64,000 nucleotides of DNA from assembly GCA_963931925.1 (NCBI GenBank), contig OZ007569.1:20821482-20885481 (forward strand), given 5' to 3'. Source of the stretch: Onchidella celtica. Its lineage: Eukaryota > Mollusca > Gastropoda > Systellommatophora > Onchidiidae. Positions 13,721-28,100 of this stretch are shown in pieces (positions within the stretch are counted from its first letter, which is position 1; every line of letters begins with the position of its first letter). The notes under the pieces are model-generated. The model saw only the letters and a list, made by a program, of their open reading frames with translations, was not told where the DNA came from and searched no databases. Position numbers and translations under genes: made by a program.

Positions 13721-14107
13721 AGCCCCATAAGTCTTGCAACAAACCTTCAAAGGCTGTAACTTATGAACAAATTAGGCCAATTCAATTTTTTTTTTTTTTT
13801 AATGAAATAAACCATGATTGCTCCCGTGAAACAAAAATCTTCCATTTAATATGTAAGGACTTGATGTCCTCTCTTGACAACCAAACAACAAGGTTCAGAA
13901 CCGGACAGTATTCAAATGAAGTTTCAGCCCGTTGGGTCACGTGTTTTGACCGTTTTTATCTTGCCTGAAATACTCATTAATTTATATCTAGTTCATTTAG
14001 GGAATCGACAGAACTTGAAGATAACAAGGCTTTTTCTTTCATTCAATTATCTCCAGCGGTCCAAAAGTTACAGCCGTTAAAAAGTTTCTTGCAAGACTTA
14101 TGCGGCC
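13721..14107. mobile_element. Mariner/Tc1-type MITE
   Basis: The 387-bp element has imperfect inverted termini of roughly 50 bp: AGCCCCATAAGTCTTGCAA at 13721, and CTTGCAAGACTTATGCGGCC ending at 14107. Inner matching blocks GGCTGTAACTT lie on both sides. It is flanked by TA on each side, the Tc1/mariner target. There is no transposase; the 68-residue frame inside is unrecognised. Confidence 0.7.
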
Positions 14108-14587
14108 TAGATATAAAATTTTGCGCTACCGGTACATTCCCTCTCAACCATAGCCCGCAACCTGTCGCTCCCTATTATTAAGGCGCACATTCCCTAATAT
14201 TAGTTGAAATTGTCATATTCACACTTTTGATTTTTACACGAAACAAATTTGCACCATGAACTCTGGCGCGGCGGCGTCTATGATCCATCTTTCTGTCTGG
14301 TCTGTGCACTCACTTCCGCCTGAGCCTGTCGTTTCTCGGCGTGCTCGTTCTTCGTCTGTTCTGTACAAGGTTAATTGTTTTGTCTATTTTTTCTTTTTCA
14401 AGGATGAGTTTAGAAGGTGAGATGCCATCATCTGCTGTTATTTTAATCGATTCCATAAGGGTCCCTGGCATTTAAGGGGGAAAAAATACAAAAAAATCTC
14501 TCTCCCTCTCTTATTCTTTCTTTCTTTTCTCTCTCTCTCTCTCTTTCTCTTACCTAGTTTCTGTTACTCTCTCTCCCCCTTTCTTAT

Positions 14588-14636
<49 letters not shown>

Positions 14637-14705
14637 AACACACACACACACACATGTTCACTCTCTTTCTTTTACTTAGTCTGTTACTCTCTCTCCACCT
14701 TATTT

Positions 14706-14747
<42 letters not shown>

Positions 14748-15983
14748 TCTCTCCCTCCTCCTCCCTCCCTCTCTCCCTCCCTCCCTCCCTCCCTATCTAT
14801 TTCTCTTAAAATTCATCTGCCCAAGCGATAAGAAAATAATTAAAGAAGAATCATCGCCACATGGATTTGAATTTCAACTTTCTTTCTTTGAAAAGATTTC
14901 CAGTTAGTCTTACTGAAGGGCTTTGAGATGATTTAACTGCAGCAAGCGGCTATCACGTAAATCAGTGGAGAAAATTTTTCACAGATAACCAATTTTAAAG
15001 CGGCCGTTACTTTCTTCAAGTACCGCAAGGGAAATCTTAAGATGAAAATTCAAGTCTTAGGAAATCAGATAAAAGCTAAGGCCTGTCTGACACAGAAACT
15101 GGTCAGTTATCCGGAAGCACCGATTAAACAATCGATCGACGTAAATGGAATGGGCTGGTGTGGGTGTATTAATATATTTAATGGCTATGAAATAAAAAAC
15201 AGTTGAGTACAAGACTTGTAGAACGGTACTGTGACGCCAAATAAGCTGTTATCTGGTGCATGAAAACAAAGGAGAAAACACATTGCATTTATGCAAATGC
15301 ATTATACACGATCTATTAATTTGTAAGTTATAGTACAACAAATTTCCCATTTCTACATAGTATGTTTTCACTGCATGCAACACAAAGGAATCATACGATG
15401 TCAGGGCGAAAAAATGCTGCTCCGGGTTCTTAAGTTCGAGTTCCCGTTTAAAAAACATTTCGTTTACACGGCTTGAACCTTTTTTTTCTCCACATGTCTT
15501 AACAGATAATAATCATAAGCAAAGACATAAATTATCGGTTTCTTTTTTTCTGTCACATTTGACTTTTCAACTGGTAAAGTTACGGATTATGCTTGCTGCC
15601 AATTTATGGCAAAGTGTCGGGTGGCTTCAAAGTGAAGGAAACAGTGAAAATGACGCCAATGTCTGAAATATGTTTCTATAAGAAAATGAGTTGGCGATAC
15701 AGCGTGGAATAAGAATGTCTTCAAATTTCAGAAACGTGGACGAGAAAGAAAAGAAGAAACTTCCAGGTCGTAGATCTTCATTTACGTCAGCATAAATTTG
15801 CATTCGTGATCTGCACTCGTCTGCGTCTCGGCATTTTTCATTTCATGCAGAATGTGCCGTAGATAATACCCGGCGATGATAATGATGATGATGATGATGG
15901 CTGCCGCTATAATTTCGAAAAGGAATAACAATTATTGGCAGTATGAATGACATAATCATCATTAGCAAAGGTTAAAATAATTC
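14108..15983. other. Non-coding stretch with CT/AC microsatellites
   Basis: Contains a 300-bp CT-rich tract with a short AC tract (about 14498-14806) and a GAT tract near 15872-15900. A 54-codon frame at 14256-14420 has a good start context (CACCATG) but no recognisable product. Nothing else is supported. Confidence 0.5.
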
Positions 15984-15991
15984 TCTTAAAG

Positions 15992-16417
15992 CAGTGGTCC
16001 TCAATGTGGGCGATATGACCCCGTCGGGGGCGATTTTGATTATCAGAGGGAGGGGGCGATTTTAATTTCCAAGGAGGGGGTGCGAAAACGAAGAAAAGGT
16101 GAATACGGGGCTGAAAACGATGACGGGGCGAAAACATGAACGGGAGGCGATTTGGGGGCAATTACATGACAGTCTCTGTCTAGTTGAATGGCATTATGTA
16201 GATGGGTTTTATGAACAGAACAAGCTTTTTAATTTTTATGCATTTGATAAATCATCAACACCGTTATTGTCATTAATAAGACCTTAAAAAACGTAACATC
16301 ATAACTTGTGTATGTATCTACGCTCAGGTGAAATGTATCCATGGGGAGGGAGGGGGGCGATGAAAGCAAATTTGGAGCCCAGGGGGATGATTGCCTGAAA
16401 AAGGTTGAGAACCACCG
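15992..16417. mobile_element. hAT-type non-autonomous element, copy 1
   Basis: The 426-bp element has hAT-like ends: CAGTGGTCCTCAA at the left, and TTGAGAACCACCG at the right. It is flanked by an 8-bp duplication with one mismatch (TCTTAAAG at 15984-15991, TCTTAAAA at 16418-16425). It shares interior blocks (GGGGGCGAT runs; GATGGGTT-TGAACAGAA; GCATTTGATAAA) with copies at 26440-26789 and 46992-47386. It has no coding capacity. Confidence 0.8.
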
Positions 16418-16425
16418 TCTTAAAA

Positions 16426-19400
16426 CGTCTTTTATATCAGCCACGTTCACAAAAGCCAACGAAAGACACAAAAAGCAAATAAAGTGGCATTCCCCACTTT
16501 TCCCTGCGCCTGTTGTTCCTTTAGAATTATTTAGAAAGTAATGCAAAATGATTTATCATGGCCGGGCATAGCAAATTGTTTACCAAATTCTGGCAAGTTT
16601 GTTTGCTTTTTGGCCAAGATGGAGACATGTGGAAGTAGTTCTTGTATAGATGATCAATGATTGAAGTATCTTTAGGGCTTTAGGGCTACATATTATTAGA
16701 GTTAGCATTAACTCATAGGTCAACAACACTGAAAACTTCTGTGTAGTGATTAAATTCAATAAAAAGAGCTCTCTCGCTCTCGATCTCCTGTTCGTGAATT
16801 TGAATTTGAGTTGACATTGGGTTTTACAGGGCGTCGGCGTGATAACGGCTACTTTACTCCTGTCACGGTCTATTCTCACGGTCTATTCGGGTGCTTTATT
16901 CATGTTTCGTATTCAGGGCTTCTAGATTTCACAAACAGAACCAAATATTTCCGTATCAATTTTATTACATAGGTAAAGTCCCCAAAAAATTGTTTTATAT
17001 CTTCTTACTATAATGGAGCTGGCGAGTGAATGATTGTGTAATCACCTAAAACTTCGTGTCTACGAGACCAAAAATGAGTAAACTTTGTGTACTGCCTCGC
17101 CTTTTGACGACAAGTTACGAGGACACATTCATTTTGGACAAAAATCAGTCTTTTATATTATTTGTTTAAGACTAGGTGAAGTTCCCGGCATTATCCGGGA
17201 TACACCCGTGAACCCACGGTTCCATCTCTCTCTCTCTCTTTTTTGGTCTAGAAAGCTTCCCATATATTCTACATTCGTACTACAGATTTTGTGCGCACCA
17301 GAGCACTATGCACTCATTACTGGTAGGGAAATTGCGCACACCGAACTGAACGTGATTTAATACATCGTTTCCGATGCGGTGGGCTTACTACAGGGCGCCA
17401 AAACAAAGATCATGGTATTTTACATTTTTACAACTTTTATCTAAAATACCTGAAACTTGAATCAACAAAATCGATCGATACAAAAGCGATTGGGCTGGAT
17501 TAGTTGACACCTAAGAAAATTAATTTTACAATTTTTGAAACTGTCATTTAGGCTGTAGCGTCGAGCAAACAAAGGGTCAAAATTGCACCACAATGAATTA
17601 CTCCTGCCACTATTTTTTTTTTATAATAAGATTCTTTTGCGCAGCAAAAATTGAGGGGCAATTTCGGGGAGTAGAATCAAAAAGCATGATTAGGAAATTT
17701 CGTTCTTGACCTCTCTTTTCACGTTGGTGGTAAATCAATGTAATCACATCTGTGTATTTCTACGTAAGTTCTATTAGTCATCGCATCAAATCAGAATGCT
17801 GCTTTTAATGTAGCCTAGATCTCGATATCCGGTTGGGCTTCCTACAAAGAATCTGCAAGGGTTATTTTGCGCGGGCCGGCTGGTATGAAGAAAAGAGTTT
17901 CGTAAATGTGTGTAAAAGTCTTTAAGGAAAATGAATTATTTCTGAGTCTATGGTGACTATACGATCCAAATATCTTAAAATAATACAAGTATTATCCGGG
18001 ATTTCTTCCGAAGGGAAAAACTGTGTCCATTGGCTTTGAGATTCACGATGGAGTAAGACTAGGGGAATAATAAAAAGCACTACCTGGTCTATGATCTACA
18101 ACTTGATTTAAATACATGTATTCTTACACACAGTTACAAAATTCCTTCCAGATCTATACAAAACAATGTTTGAGAACTTCACCAGTGTAATCAATTTTAT
18201 ACGAAACTTCAAAATTGTGTACGTGGAATTTTAACTGATGAAGTTCTGAATATCAAATCTAGGTGGAACAAGCCGAAAACCGTAAGGGGCTCGAGTGGCC
18301 GTTATCATGCCAGCGCGCCTTAAAACTGATACCCAAACTCAAATTCAAAATCTACATGTAACCCTCAATCGTTCTTTTAAAATGGCAAGTTTCTAACTAT
18401 CTTCCATCAGCATTTGAGAAATTGATGATTGAAGTTAGGCTACATGTGCTCATAGCTTTTAAAGAAATGACTTTTTTCCTTTTTAATAAAACGTACAAAT
18501 TACATACCGAATCCGCTGGATACTTTTTGACACAAAATAGAGAAGGCCTGAAGAGGTCGTGTGTAGTGTGGAACTCAGTGCAGCGAAAACGTGGAGGTAG
18601 ACGCTTGTCATTTGCAAGGGGACGCAGCGCAACCCCAAAAGATTAACGAAACATTCAAACTTGAGAATCTGCAGTACATGATTTTCCTCTCATGGGTCAA
18701 TGTGACCCACGACCTCAGGCAGGCTAAAATTTGCTTGAAAAGAATGGGGATGAATGAGGTGAACAAAAACGTCATCAATTTCTCGTGTCATCACGGTATG
18801 TGACGCAAAGACGAATGCCTTGATTTCTATGACGACGGCAGAATGACCCAAGCTATCATAGACCGGGGGCAAAACTTGGGGTTTAGGCGGTTTCCCAGTG
18901 ACAAACATAAATGTATTCGGTGTGCAATGAGTCTTGTAGCCCGGGACTCGTGGACTCACGGGACATTTGTTGCACGCGCGTTCCCGCGGCTTCTCACGGT
19001 ATGCCTCTGTCACCCATGCACATCGGAATCTCAAGAGTTGTGGAAATCAACACTGGCTTGAATTTCAGATTTGTCTGGAATGTTCAGCGTAGTCACATGC
19101 AAGAATGTATGAGTATATATATTGATATATTATGTATTAACCTTCATCAGAATAACCAGCATAGTGTATATTAAGTTTCTAGGGATCTGAGATAGACCAG
19201 TTAGGGGAACTCGTTCGTGCCACAAAAATTTAGAACTAAACATATAATAATTATCAATTCTTTACTGCTTCAGAATTGCGCCTATGGAAATTCCTAATGC
19301 TGACTACATGCTGACTACTTTTTATAAAAGTTAATACAACAATAATAAGGTGTATTCTCTGACCCCTGTTCCGGTCATCGGCTGGAATTGGAAGGACCTT

Positions 19401-20813
19401 TAAAGATGTTAAGAACGGCCACCCGGCCGCATTACCCATTTCCTAATGATAATTATATAATAAATCTTGCACACGATGGAAACCAGATGCAGTTTTTGAA
19501 AAAAAAATGTGGGGTCTGCAATAAATCACTTGTTTTCGTTGTTATACTGTTTTTCTATTTTGGAACGCCTGAGTATCTGTCGTCCACCGAGGTATCTCAG
19601 TAGTTCCGCTGAGAATACCAAACGCAGTAGTTTTCAAAACGATCGTCGAGCGACAACGGACAGGCGGCCTATACGAGAGTAATCCAGCGGATGTTGGGGA
19701 AGACTCAGCCCTGAGTGATGGCCTAAACCCATTCATTTTTGTCTCTGCGCTTTTCAAGTAACAAATTAGAATTTCAGACGGCACTCAGCGATTCATTCGT
19801 CAAGCGTCTTGTACACAAACCGACTTCAAGAAAGCTTGGGCGAACAGGTGTTGAAACTAAGAAGGGGAGGGAGGGGGGGGGCGAGACTGAGAAACGACCA
19901 GGGATCTGATGTTGGGAAGAGAAATACTGGCTAAAAAAAAATAGAAAAGGGGAAGTAACTGAACAAACTATGTGTTTTGTCAAAGGGGAATAATTCTGAT
20001 TTTTTTCCCCCTCTCGTTTAGAGGTATCAATGACAAGAAAAGACACAATCTGTCTCAGCTTATCCTTCAAGACGGGTAAAGATTAATTAAAACATCTGGG
20101 GGTCCTTACTTTTCTCGTGCGGTCTCAATTTTTCAAAGCAGGAATTTGAAAATTGCAAAACTGTTAGTTTTAACGGCAGTTTTTTCTTTAGACGTGAGAT
20201 AGCCCACGATTGATGGCTTGACACCGCTGTTCGGATCCTCTCCGGCTTTGCTGCAGTTTAACTACCGTATTTCTTTCTCCTACATTGCCCTTTATTTTAC
20301 TTTAATTTTCAGAGCTCTTTCTAGTTTCTAATCATGTGTTTTGAATGCGATTTATGGGCTGTGGGTTCAGCTTTCAAAAGTTAATATAAACAGAACTTCA
20401 AAAAAATCCTCGCCTGTCAGGAATGAGGGAAATTGACCAGGATCATCATCGCTTCTTTGTTGCCAGTCAGGATCTTCACGTTCAAGCCATTTCTTTTATT
20501 CTTCTTTGAAAATAATTATAATAGGGTTTTTGTTTCTCTTTTTTAATGGGGGGAATAAAGGGAAGACAGAACAAAATGGAGACATGGCAGGCCTTTTCAG
20601 CACCGTAACTAATAACGTATTTTTATGAACTGCTCCACTCCCAGAGTGGGAAATTTATTCGTTTGCTGGTTGCTCGGTTGTTGTTGTTGTTGTTGTTTTC
20701 TGGAGACTATTCATTTTTGTCCTTTTTTGTTTAATATGAAAATCTTATATATAATATATATATATATATAATGAAAAAAAAAAAGCATGAAACGTACAGT
20801 AGTGTACTGTCAG
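16426..20813. other. Non-coding stretch with one dispersed repeat
   Basis: A dispersed repeat at about 16806-17000 (GGGTTTTAC, CACGGTCTATT, GGGTGCTTTATTCATGTTTC) has a relative in intron 7 of the decarboxylase gene at about 31203-31370. The frames at 18422-19174 are not recognisable as genes. A GTT7 tract lies at about 20676-20696 and a TA tract near 20752-20770. Confidence 0.5.
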
Positions 20814-20817
20814 TTAA

Positions 20818-21057
20818 TCCTTTTGCTGCCAAACCAAAGATTCTTCCTCCCTTTAGACTACCAGAATAACGGATTCTCGTGTGAAAGACAGTAGGAAATG
20901 GTAAAATTAGGAGTGCAAAACATGCCGGAACAATGCGGGCCGATATTAAATTTTGAGCAGTTTTTGCATGAAACGGTGCGGCTGATATATCGGCCGTCCA
21001 GCAGTCTTCTGCAATATATGATGGGCCGGTAGATCGGTCTTGGGGCAGCAAAGCGGG
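20818..21057. mobile_element. Short piggyBac-like (TTAA) MITE
   Basis: The 240-bp element is flanked by TTAA (20814-20817 and 21058-21061). Its inverted ends are TCCTTTTGCTGCC and GGCAGCAAAGCGGG, that is, a TTAAyCC...TTTGCTGCC terminus. TTAA duplication is the piggyBac signature. It has no coding capacity. Confidence 0.65.
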
Positions 21058-21061
21058 TTAA

Positions 21062-24000
21062 GCCATGAGCATAGGCGCATGTTTGCAAAGAACTATGCAC
21101 ACACATAGAACGACGTGCTTGCAAAAACACAGTTATGCGGAGAGATAGGGACATGACAGTACATGTATACATACGCGCACAGCAGGCAATCTAACACATG
21201 CTTGCACATGTATATATAAACAACAACCCAGTCAGCAACCCCAAGGAAATCCGAAGCGTAGGACTGGCGCCAAGTTTGCATATAGGAACTGTCCCTACGT
21301 AGATCTGCTGGTTACGACGTCGGGCCAACGTCAGTTTGATGTAGGGAAATAGTTCTTGGGAGAATCTTACTAGTCCTACGGAAATCAACGTCAGATTGGC
21401 ATAGGGGCTTCTGGTTGAGAATATGTCCTTCTCCCACAGTTTCTTTTTACCCGTTCAACCAAGAAAGAGATAGGATTGTTTTTTAATTTATTATGACATG
21501 TACACAAAGTGCATGTAGGTATATGTACATGTATATCAGAACGGAGATGTGGTGTAAATTGTAATGTTTACATCAATGACTCTCACTCAACATACCGGCG
21601 TCTTTGCGATGATCTCATTTTGCCTCAGAATTGTTGGTGTTTCGTGTCCGACCTGAAGTAAGTGTGATAATAGTACATGTAGTAATGAAAGCTGGAGACA
21701 AGAAGGACTGCTGTGTTAGTTATAAGGCAGTTTAATTGCAACTTTGTCTAGGATTAGTAGGAAATGTGCCTGTTTGTGTGTGAGAGAGAGAGAAGAGGGG
21801 AGAGGAAGAGTGACAGAGAGTGAGAAAGAACAAGAGAGAGAGAGGTTGGCGCGAATCCTCGAGTTAAGCGAAAGATGTTTGCATGCAAATGACACTTGTA
21901 TACATACATGTACATGTACAAAGAGGAATTTTGGGTCTGAGTTTGGAGAAAGCATGTCGATAACGGACAAATTGTTTTAGGAAGAAGCAACACAACAGAA
22001 CAATATGCACCATATAGCAGAATGACATGACAGAAGAACACCTTACCAGAAGCGCCCACCAACCACCCCTAGCTACTAAGAAAAGATGACTTTGGGGAGG
22101 GGGGGGGGGACAAATTTCCGATGACTACTGAAAATAATTATCTCTTTCATAACTTTCTGAAACAGCCAGAACTAATAATTATTACTGATACCAAATAGAC
22201 ACTGTGCAAACAATACAGTGTCATATTGTATCGTTGTGTGATCGTGCCACAATATTTCATTTTCAAGTTCCTGTTCCTTCCGATTCCCATCCAGGTATGC
22301 ATGGGGAGGGTGGCATGTCGATCCGACAAAATTGAAAAAAAAACAAACAAACGATTCGTTACATATACATGTACAATATGCCTCTACAGAAAGAGGGATT
22401 GCATTACTTAAATATGTTATTATAAGTAAGTGTTTGATAAAATGGTCGTAAGAATGATCATGACTACCCTTACATGTACCACTGGAAGCCCTCCTTTTCG
22501 ACCACGCAACTATATGTACGACCTAACATTTCTAAGCTCGTGCTGGGCGACTCTCCAGTTCAGTGTTAAAATCTGCTCTGACAGAATTATCAGAATTTAA
22601 GGGATAAGATTTTTGCCTTCCTTTGTCTGGACCTACCTGTGTTAAATTAATTTAACTGTACTTCAATTTCACACTATCCACGTTTACAATATCAAAAAGT
22701 ATTTTCTAAAATGGGTGACAAAATTCTTTGCAGGAGAATATGTAATGTTTGTCCAGAGTCTCGGTCAAACGAGCCAGTTTCATTCATGGCTGCTTTAATC
22801 TCATTTTACATACATGTACTACAGTGTATTTCAGTCTTCGTTTTCTCCACCCCTGCCGATTTCGACAGAATCTTGTCTTTGTGTAATGTTCGAAGGGGAA
22901 TAACTGTAAAAAGTAATAAAAGAGGCTGTTCCATTTGAGTATTTTCCCTTTCCTACACCTTTTTTCCTTCTTATTTCTTTACCATAAAATAATAAGAAAG
23001 ATTTTACTTCAGAAATTTTCTATAGAAATTCTAAATCAAACTCTGCCACATAATATTAATATACAGTATGACTCATCAGCACGACCAGTTTTGCTGATGG
23101 GTGACAGTGTTGCACAGTCTCAATGCCATTTCACTTCCACCAAAGTTATGCTGATAATTTTTTTTTAAATTCATGCATTCCTCAAATTCTCAAATCCCAG
23201 AAAGATAGACTACAAATACTGGCATACGTCAGCTGAGTATGATAAATGTGTATATATGTTTAATGTCTGTGAATGTTCATAAGCATTCAGCAATGACTCA
23301 ACATGTAAACAAACAGTAGATAAAATTATTCAACAATGATGATTTCACCGGGAGACTGTTAGTAATTCTACAAATTCAGGATAAAACCCTGATTATAATG
23401 TTGAGCAAGGAAATTACTCAAATACATCTGACGGACAGTAAGTTCCAGGCAAATAACAGACCCACCCAATATGTGACCACTTCAAAATGGGATATCCCAA
23501 GGGGTACATGTTAATGTTATAATACCAAACCCTATAAAAGCAAACTGAAAACTGTCACTTAATTATGATTTCTGTAGAAAAAAATATGAAACACCGTGTT
23601 CACAGATCACAAAGTACTCTACGTATGATATCATAAAGTACATACTGCAATCACTTTCTTTAACTTTACAGGACTGGCTTTCATCTGCCAATATGGCACG
23701 AATTTCTTTTTCATAGAAAAACTTATTCCTGCCATCACTCTAAACATAGAGTATAGAATATTTACGGTCCTGTAAAATCAGGGACCCTTAGCGGGTCTGG
23801 AATAAATGCAAGACATTGCATGCGGCGGCAGACCTACATTTCTGGGACCCTGAAGCTTGAACTGTTATGGGTCCCTTCACAACCAGCAACAATAGGGCAA
23901 CATCCCAATTCACTCAATAAAAAGAAGTTTCTTCAGGCCCTTCAAGCTTCATTAGTTTCATAGTAGGTCTGCCACCAATTATAGGATACAACTGGATATT

Positions 24001-25187
24001 TCATAAGTCATAAATGTTTTTCGCATGAATTCCAAAAGGGGAAGACACTGAATGAATCACTGACATGCAAGTAATCAAATTTGTCACAGTAAAACAATGT
24101 TTTTTTTCTGGACCAAATCAAAAGATGATATAAATCCATTAATATGTAAGAAAAATGGTTTATGTACAATTTCAGATTAACCCATGAATGATATTCACAC
24201 TGGTGGCCTTCAAAGACATATTTGGAAATCCACTACCATGTCGGATATGTGCTTCAAGTGTAAATTCTGACTAATCCATGAATGGTATATAACCTTTTCA
24301 CATCAGGTGCGGGCTTTGTACAACCCATTGATACACCGGTCGCCCGCGAGGTGTGGCCACTCACACACTGAGTCTCTTCCGCGGCACCCCGCCAGGTAGC
24401 ACATACTGTTTTAATTTTTTGTGTTTGTAAATCTACAATTGTCATTATTTTTCTCAGAAGAAGGTTTCCAATGATACCAAATATAAATCTAGCTTTTACA
24501 TGAATTTTCAAAAACACCCCCAAAATAGTGCGTACACAGGTAATAGCCACTGCAAAGAAGGATCGTACAGTAGCCATGTGACAGCCGTGATCTCTGCATT
24601 GTGAAAAAGTTAATTCCCCCCCCCCCCCCTTCTCCTGACCTTAAAAATTAATTGTGAAAAAAGTTCATATATTCAAAGAAGATGTGAAGACAAAATTCAA
24701 GGGGCTCACTGACATATTTATGCAGTACTGGAGATAACTGATCTGCTGACATTCACTAGGGTTTTCATGTATTCACTTTAAATATGTTGCAAGAAGCCCA
24801 TGCCATTAACAAATGTGAAAACATTAAAAAGCTTCACTAATGATAATTGATTTTGGGATTCACTGATTTCCTAATATTCACTTCAGTTCTGACATGAAAC
24901 TAATTAGTGTTGCAAGAAGTTCCTAATGAATAGGACAAAGCTTATTCTGTTACATAAAACGCAACAGGTAAATATGCAAACCACAGTTTTGTGCATTCTG
25001 TAATCTACTGTCTAGATGACTTGAATTCAGCAGTTTCTGAGATCTATGGACATCTGTTGAAATAAATGAAATTGAATGGGTCTGTCTGTAATATGATTTT
25101 GAAATGGTGATGCAAAATTTCAAGGGAGATGACAAAACTGGTAATCTGGTAATATTCTGTCCCCATTAAAATCAATGGACCTGCAGC
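21062..25187. other. Non-coding stretch, downstream side of the lysA-like gene
   Basis: Contains an internally repetitive block at about 21260-21415 (CCTACG...AACGTCAG...ATAGGG motifs), a GA-rich tract at 21778-21845, many ACATGTA motifs and a C-run near 24619. The part next to 25188 must hold the 3' untranslated region of the decarboxylase gene; I could not place its polyadenylation signal with confidence. Confidence 0.45.
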
Positions 25188-28100
25188 TCACTCCAGATTT
25201 CTGTAAGGAGCCATAAAATCATCATATGAATCTTGACGGCGAATGAGTTGCCATGTGTTTCCATCCACCAAAATCTCTGCTGCTTTCATCTGCAAATGTT
25301 AGAGAATAGACTAGTTTCAAAAAACATTTGAGAAATTTCATGTAGACTTGAAGCAAAATATTTCCAGGTTTCCAGCCTGTGAGAATGGATGTAATATAAA
25401 CAAACTATAGGTGCAGGGCACTGGCATGAGCAGTGATACTACATACATGCAGTTGCTCTATGGCTGCATTTTTTCTTAGACGTAATAAAATAATTGGAAA
25501 AGCTAAGTTAGAGAGGGGATACAACCGACAATAAGGCCAGTTGTTTAAAGAACTAACCAGTAGTTGCCCCTGTAACTGTCATCAACAAAGTGCTCCCTTC
25601 CCCTTCTCTTGATCATCTGCCATTTGAGACACCTTCCAACAATGCAGACAGTGGCAAGACAAGAAATAAAGCAATAACAAATCAAGAACAGAAGGCCTGC
25701 AGTCTCAAGCAAAGACCCTCAAGAAACAAAGAACTTTCATGAGTATTACACTGTATGACATTTCATCTTTGCTCTTTCTTGATACATCATGCCATGTATT
25801 TTTATGACACTCTAAAGTTCATCAAACATTGTAATAAAAGATGACATGGCAGGGAGTACACAGAGAACATTATCTTACCCGAACATTGTAGTTGGATGAC
25901 ATACTGTGGCAATAAGCACCAACATCGTGTATGGCCAACAGCCCATCTGGCGTATCAGGCAGAAGACGATCCTGAACATACACAGATATTAAATTTAAAT
26001 CAATTCCAGCAAAATTTGGTTCCTAGCTACTTCATGAACTCCGTTCACTAAGATTATAATTGGTTTGACCCCGCTGAACAAAAGAAAATGAGATTTGCAA
26101 AGTTCACACAATGAATTTTGGAAAACTGTGATTTAGCTATTATCTTCACGGAAACATATTTTCTCATGAACTTATGTCCGCTTTAGGAATATGGCCTGAA
26201 CATCGCCAGAAAGGGCAAGTTCGAGTCCAGGCTACAGCTAATAAAAGTTACAGTGAATGTGAAATAGGTGAATATTTTCACTCATTCAACCACAGCGACC
26301 ACTGACAGTGGCCATTGAGTGTCACAGAAATGCCCAGCAGGGTCTGATAATGGCCAGTGTAATAGAACTGGTTCCGTGTCATATTTTGATGTTTTGTAAT
26401 GACAAAATATGAAAGATTTTGGTTTATACATGGCAAAAATGAAGAAAGAGGCCATAAGGGGGCAAAAACAATGAAAAGTGGGTGGGGAACATGAATTGCG
26501 GATGACTTGGAGACAAATACAGGGCAGCCACTGACTTGTTCAACAGCAGGCGTAGATGGGTTTGATGAACAGAAAAGGCCTATTTTTATTTTCAGTGCAT
26601 TTGATAAAGGGTGTTTCCTGTTTTATGATGAATAATCAACATGCCTAGGGCTTTGAAAAACTTCGTATCATAATTTGTGTGAAGGATGCCTTCTAGTGAA
26701 ATGTACACGCTGGGTTTGATTTTGGTTTGGGGGTGGGGGTATCACCTGAAAATCTGGAGTTTAAGGGGGCAATTACCTGAAAAGGGTTGCTTTAAAAATT
26801 TGAAGAGAATCTCCAGCGTTTTGCACACTACTGTTTAATCTTCTTTTTACCTTGGCAAGGAAGTCTGTGCATTCACAAACAGGCCCCACAATGTCATACA
26901 GCTTTTTGGGGCAAACATCCAGTTTTGAGGCTGCCATAGTTGAGACTGCTGAGATGTGATGATAGGAGCCATAGAGACTTGGCCGAAGCACTTCTGCCAT
27001 AGAGGCATCAACTACTGCAAACCTGCAGATCAAATGAAGTACACAGATCATGCAATTTGCACTTATTTTGTTTCTGGTTACCACAACCACTTGAAAATGA
27101 AAATAAAGCAATAAAAACCATTTCAGAGCCTCCTCTGACGAAGTTATTACTAATAATGCTTGGCTGCAGTGATGCCAAGCACAGAATAACACACTATCAA
27201 TAGTGTTATCACCAAATTCACAAACTCAGGAAAAATTTTTATAGACTTTAAAAGAAGCCACTCAACACAGTGCCACTACAAACATCAAACCCCACCCCCA
27301 GTGTCCAACCCGAGTGAGATCAGTGGCTGTATATGCATTTTAATGATGTTTTATGCAGATTGCTCAGGGATGAGAGGAAAGAATGAAAAGAGCATCAAAT
27401 AATAATCAAATACAGGAAAAAAACGGTGCATCATTTACTGTTATACTGGTTTGCTATTACACTGTACAACGGGTCCGCAAGATAAATAACACGTGGCAAT
27501 GAGCTCATCTGAATTTTCGAGATCGGCGATACCAGCAGAATAAAATTTGTAAAATTTTACGCTCATGTACAATGCGACCCACTTACCCCATTAGCAAATT
27601 GGCCTTACAGTTGAAGTACAATATTTCTCACATGTATACATGAATATTTATAGTAATGAAATAAAATGGGCAGTTTTCAGAGGAACACTTGGAGGGCAAG
27701 GTTATATCATAAAAACAGGGAGACATGGGAGCTCTGTTAACATTTGCAAGCCAATATTTAATAATTTTTTGTGCCCCCTGTAGAAAATTCAAAATCAGAA
27801 TTAGATGAATAAAAACATACAGTAACGATATGTGAAACAAAGAGATTATTCCACACCTTTTGTTCAATGTTTGCTTCACTCCCAATGTCCGGGTCAGTAA
27901 GACACCAGTGTTTGCCACCAGTGATCGACCAGGCTCCAACATCAAGGTCACACCTTTATCTTTCAGCAGACTACTCACAGAAGAGATCAGTTCCCCAGGA
28001 CTGGCATGGCTGCCCTGAAGGTTCAGGTAGTGGAAATCATGAATGATATGCTTTCAACGTGCAATATTGTTTCAAATAGTTGTTTAAACGTCAGTCTTCA

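Noticed and set aside
14256-14420. 54-codon frame with good start context and GC-rich beginning
   Set aside because: Unrecognised product, ends in a phenylalanine-rich stretch, no supporting neighbour.
18422-19174. Cluster of overlapping frames on both strands
   Set aside because: None resembles a known family and no exon-like boundaries support any of them.
21260-21415. CRISPR-like or regulatory repeat array
   Set aside because: Repeats are irregular, and this is eukaryotic DNA; at most a small degenerate tandem repeat.
24180-24300. TTAACCCATGAATG-bounded MITE
   Set aside because: The two similar segments are in direct, not inverted, orientation and no second TTAA end was found.
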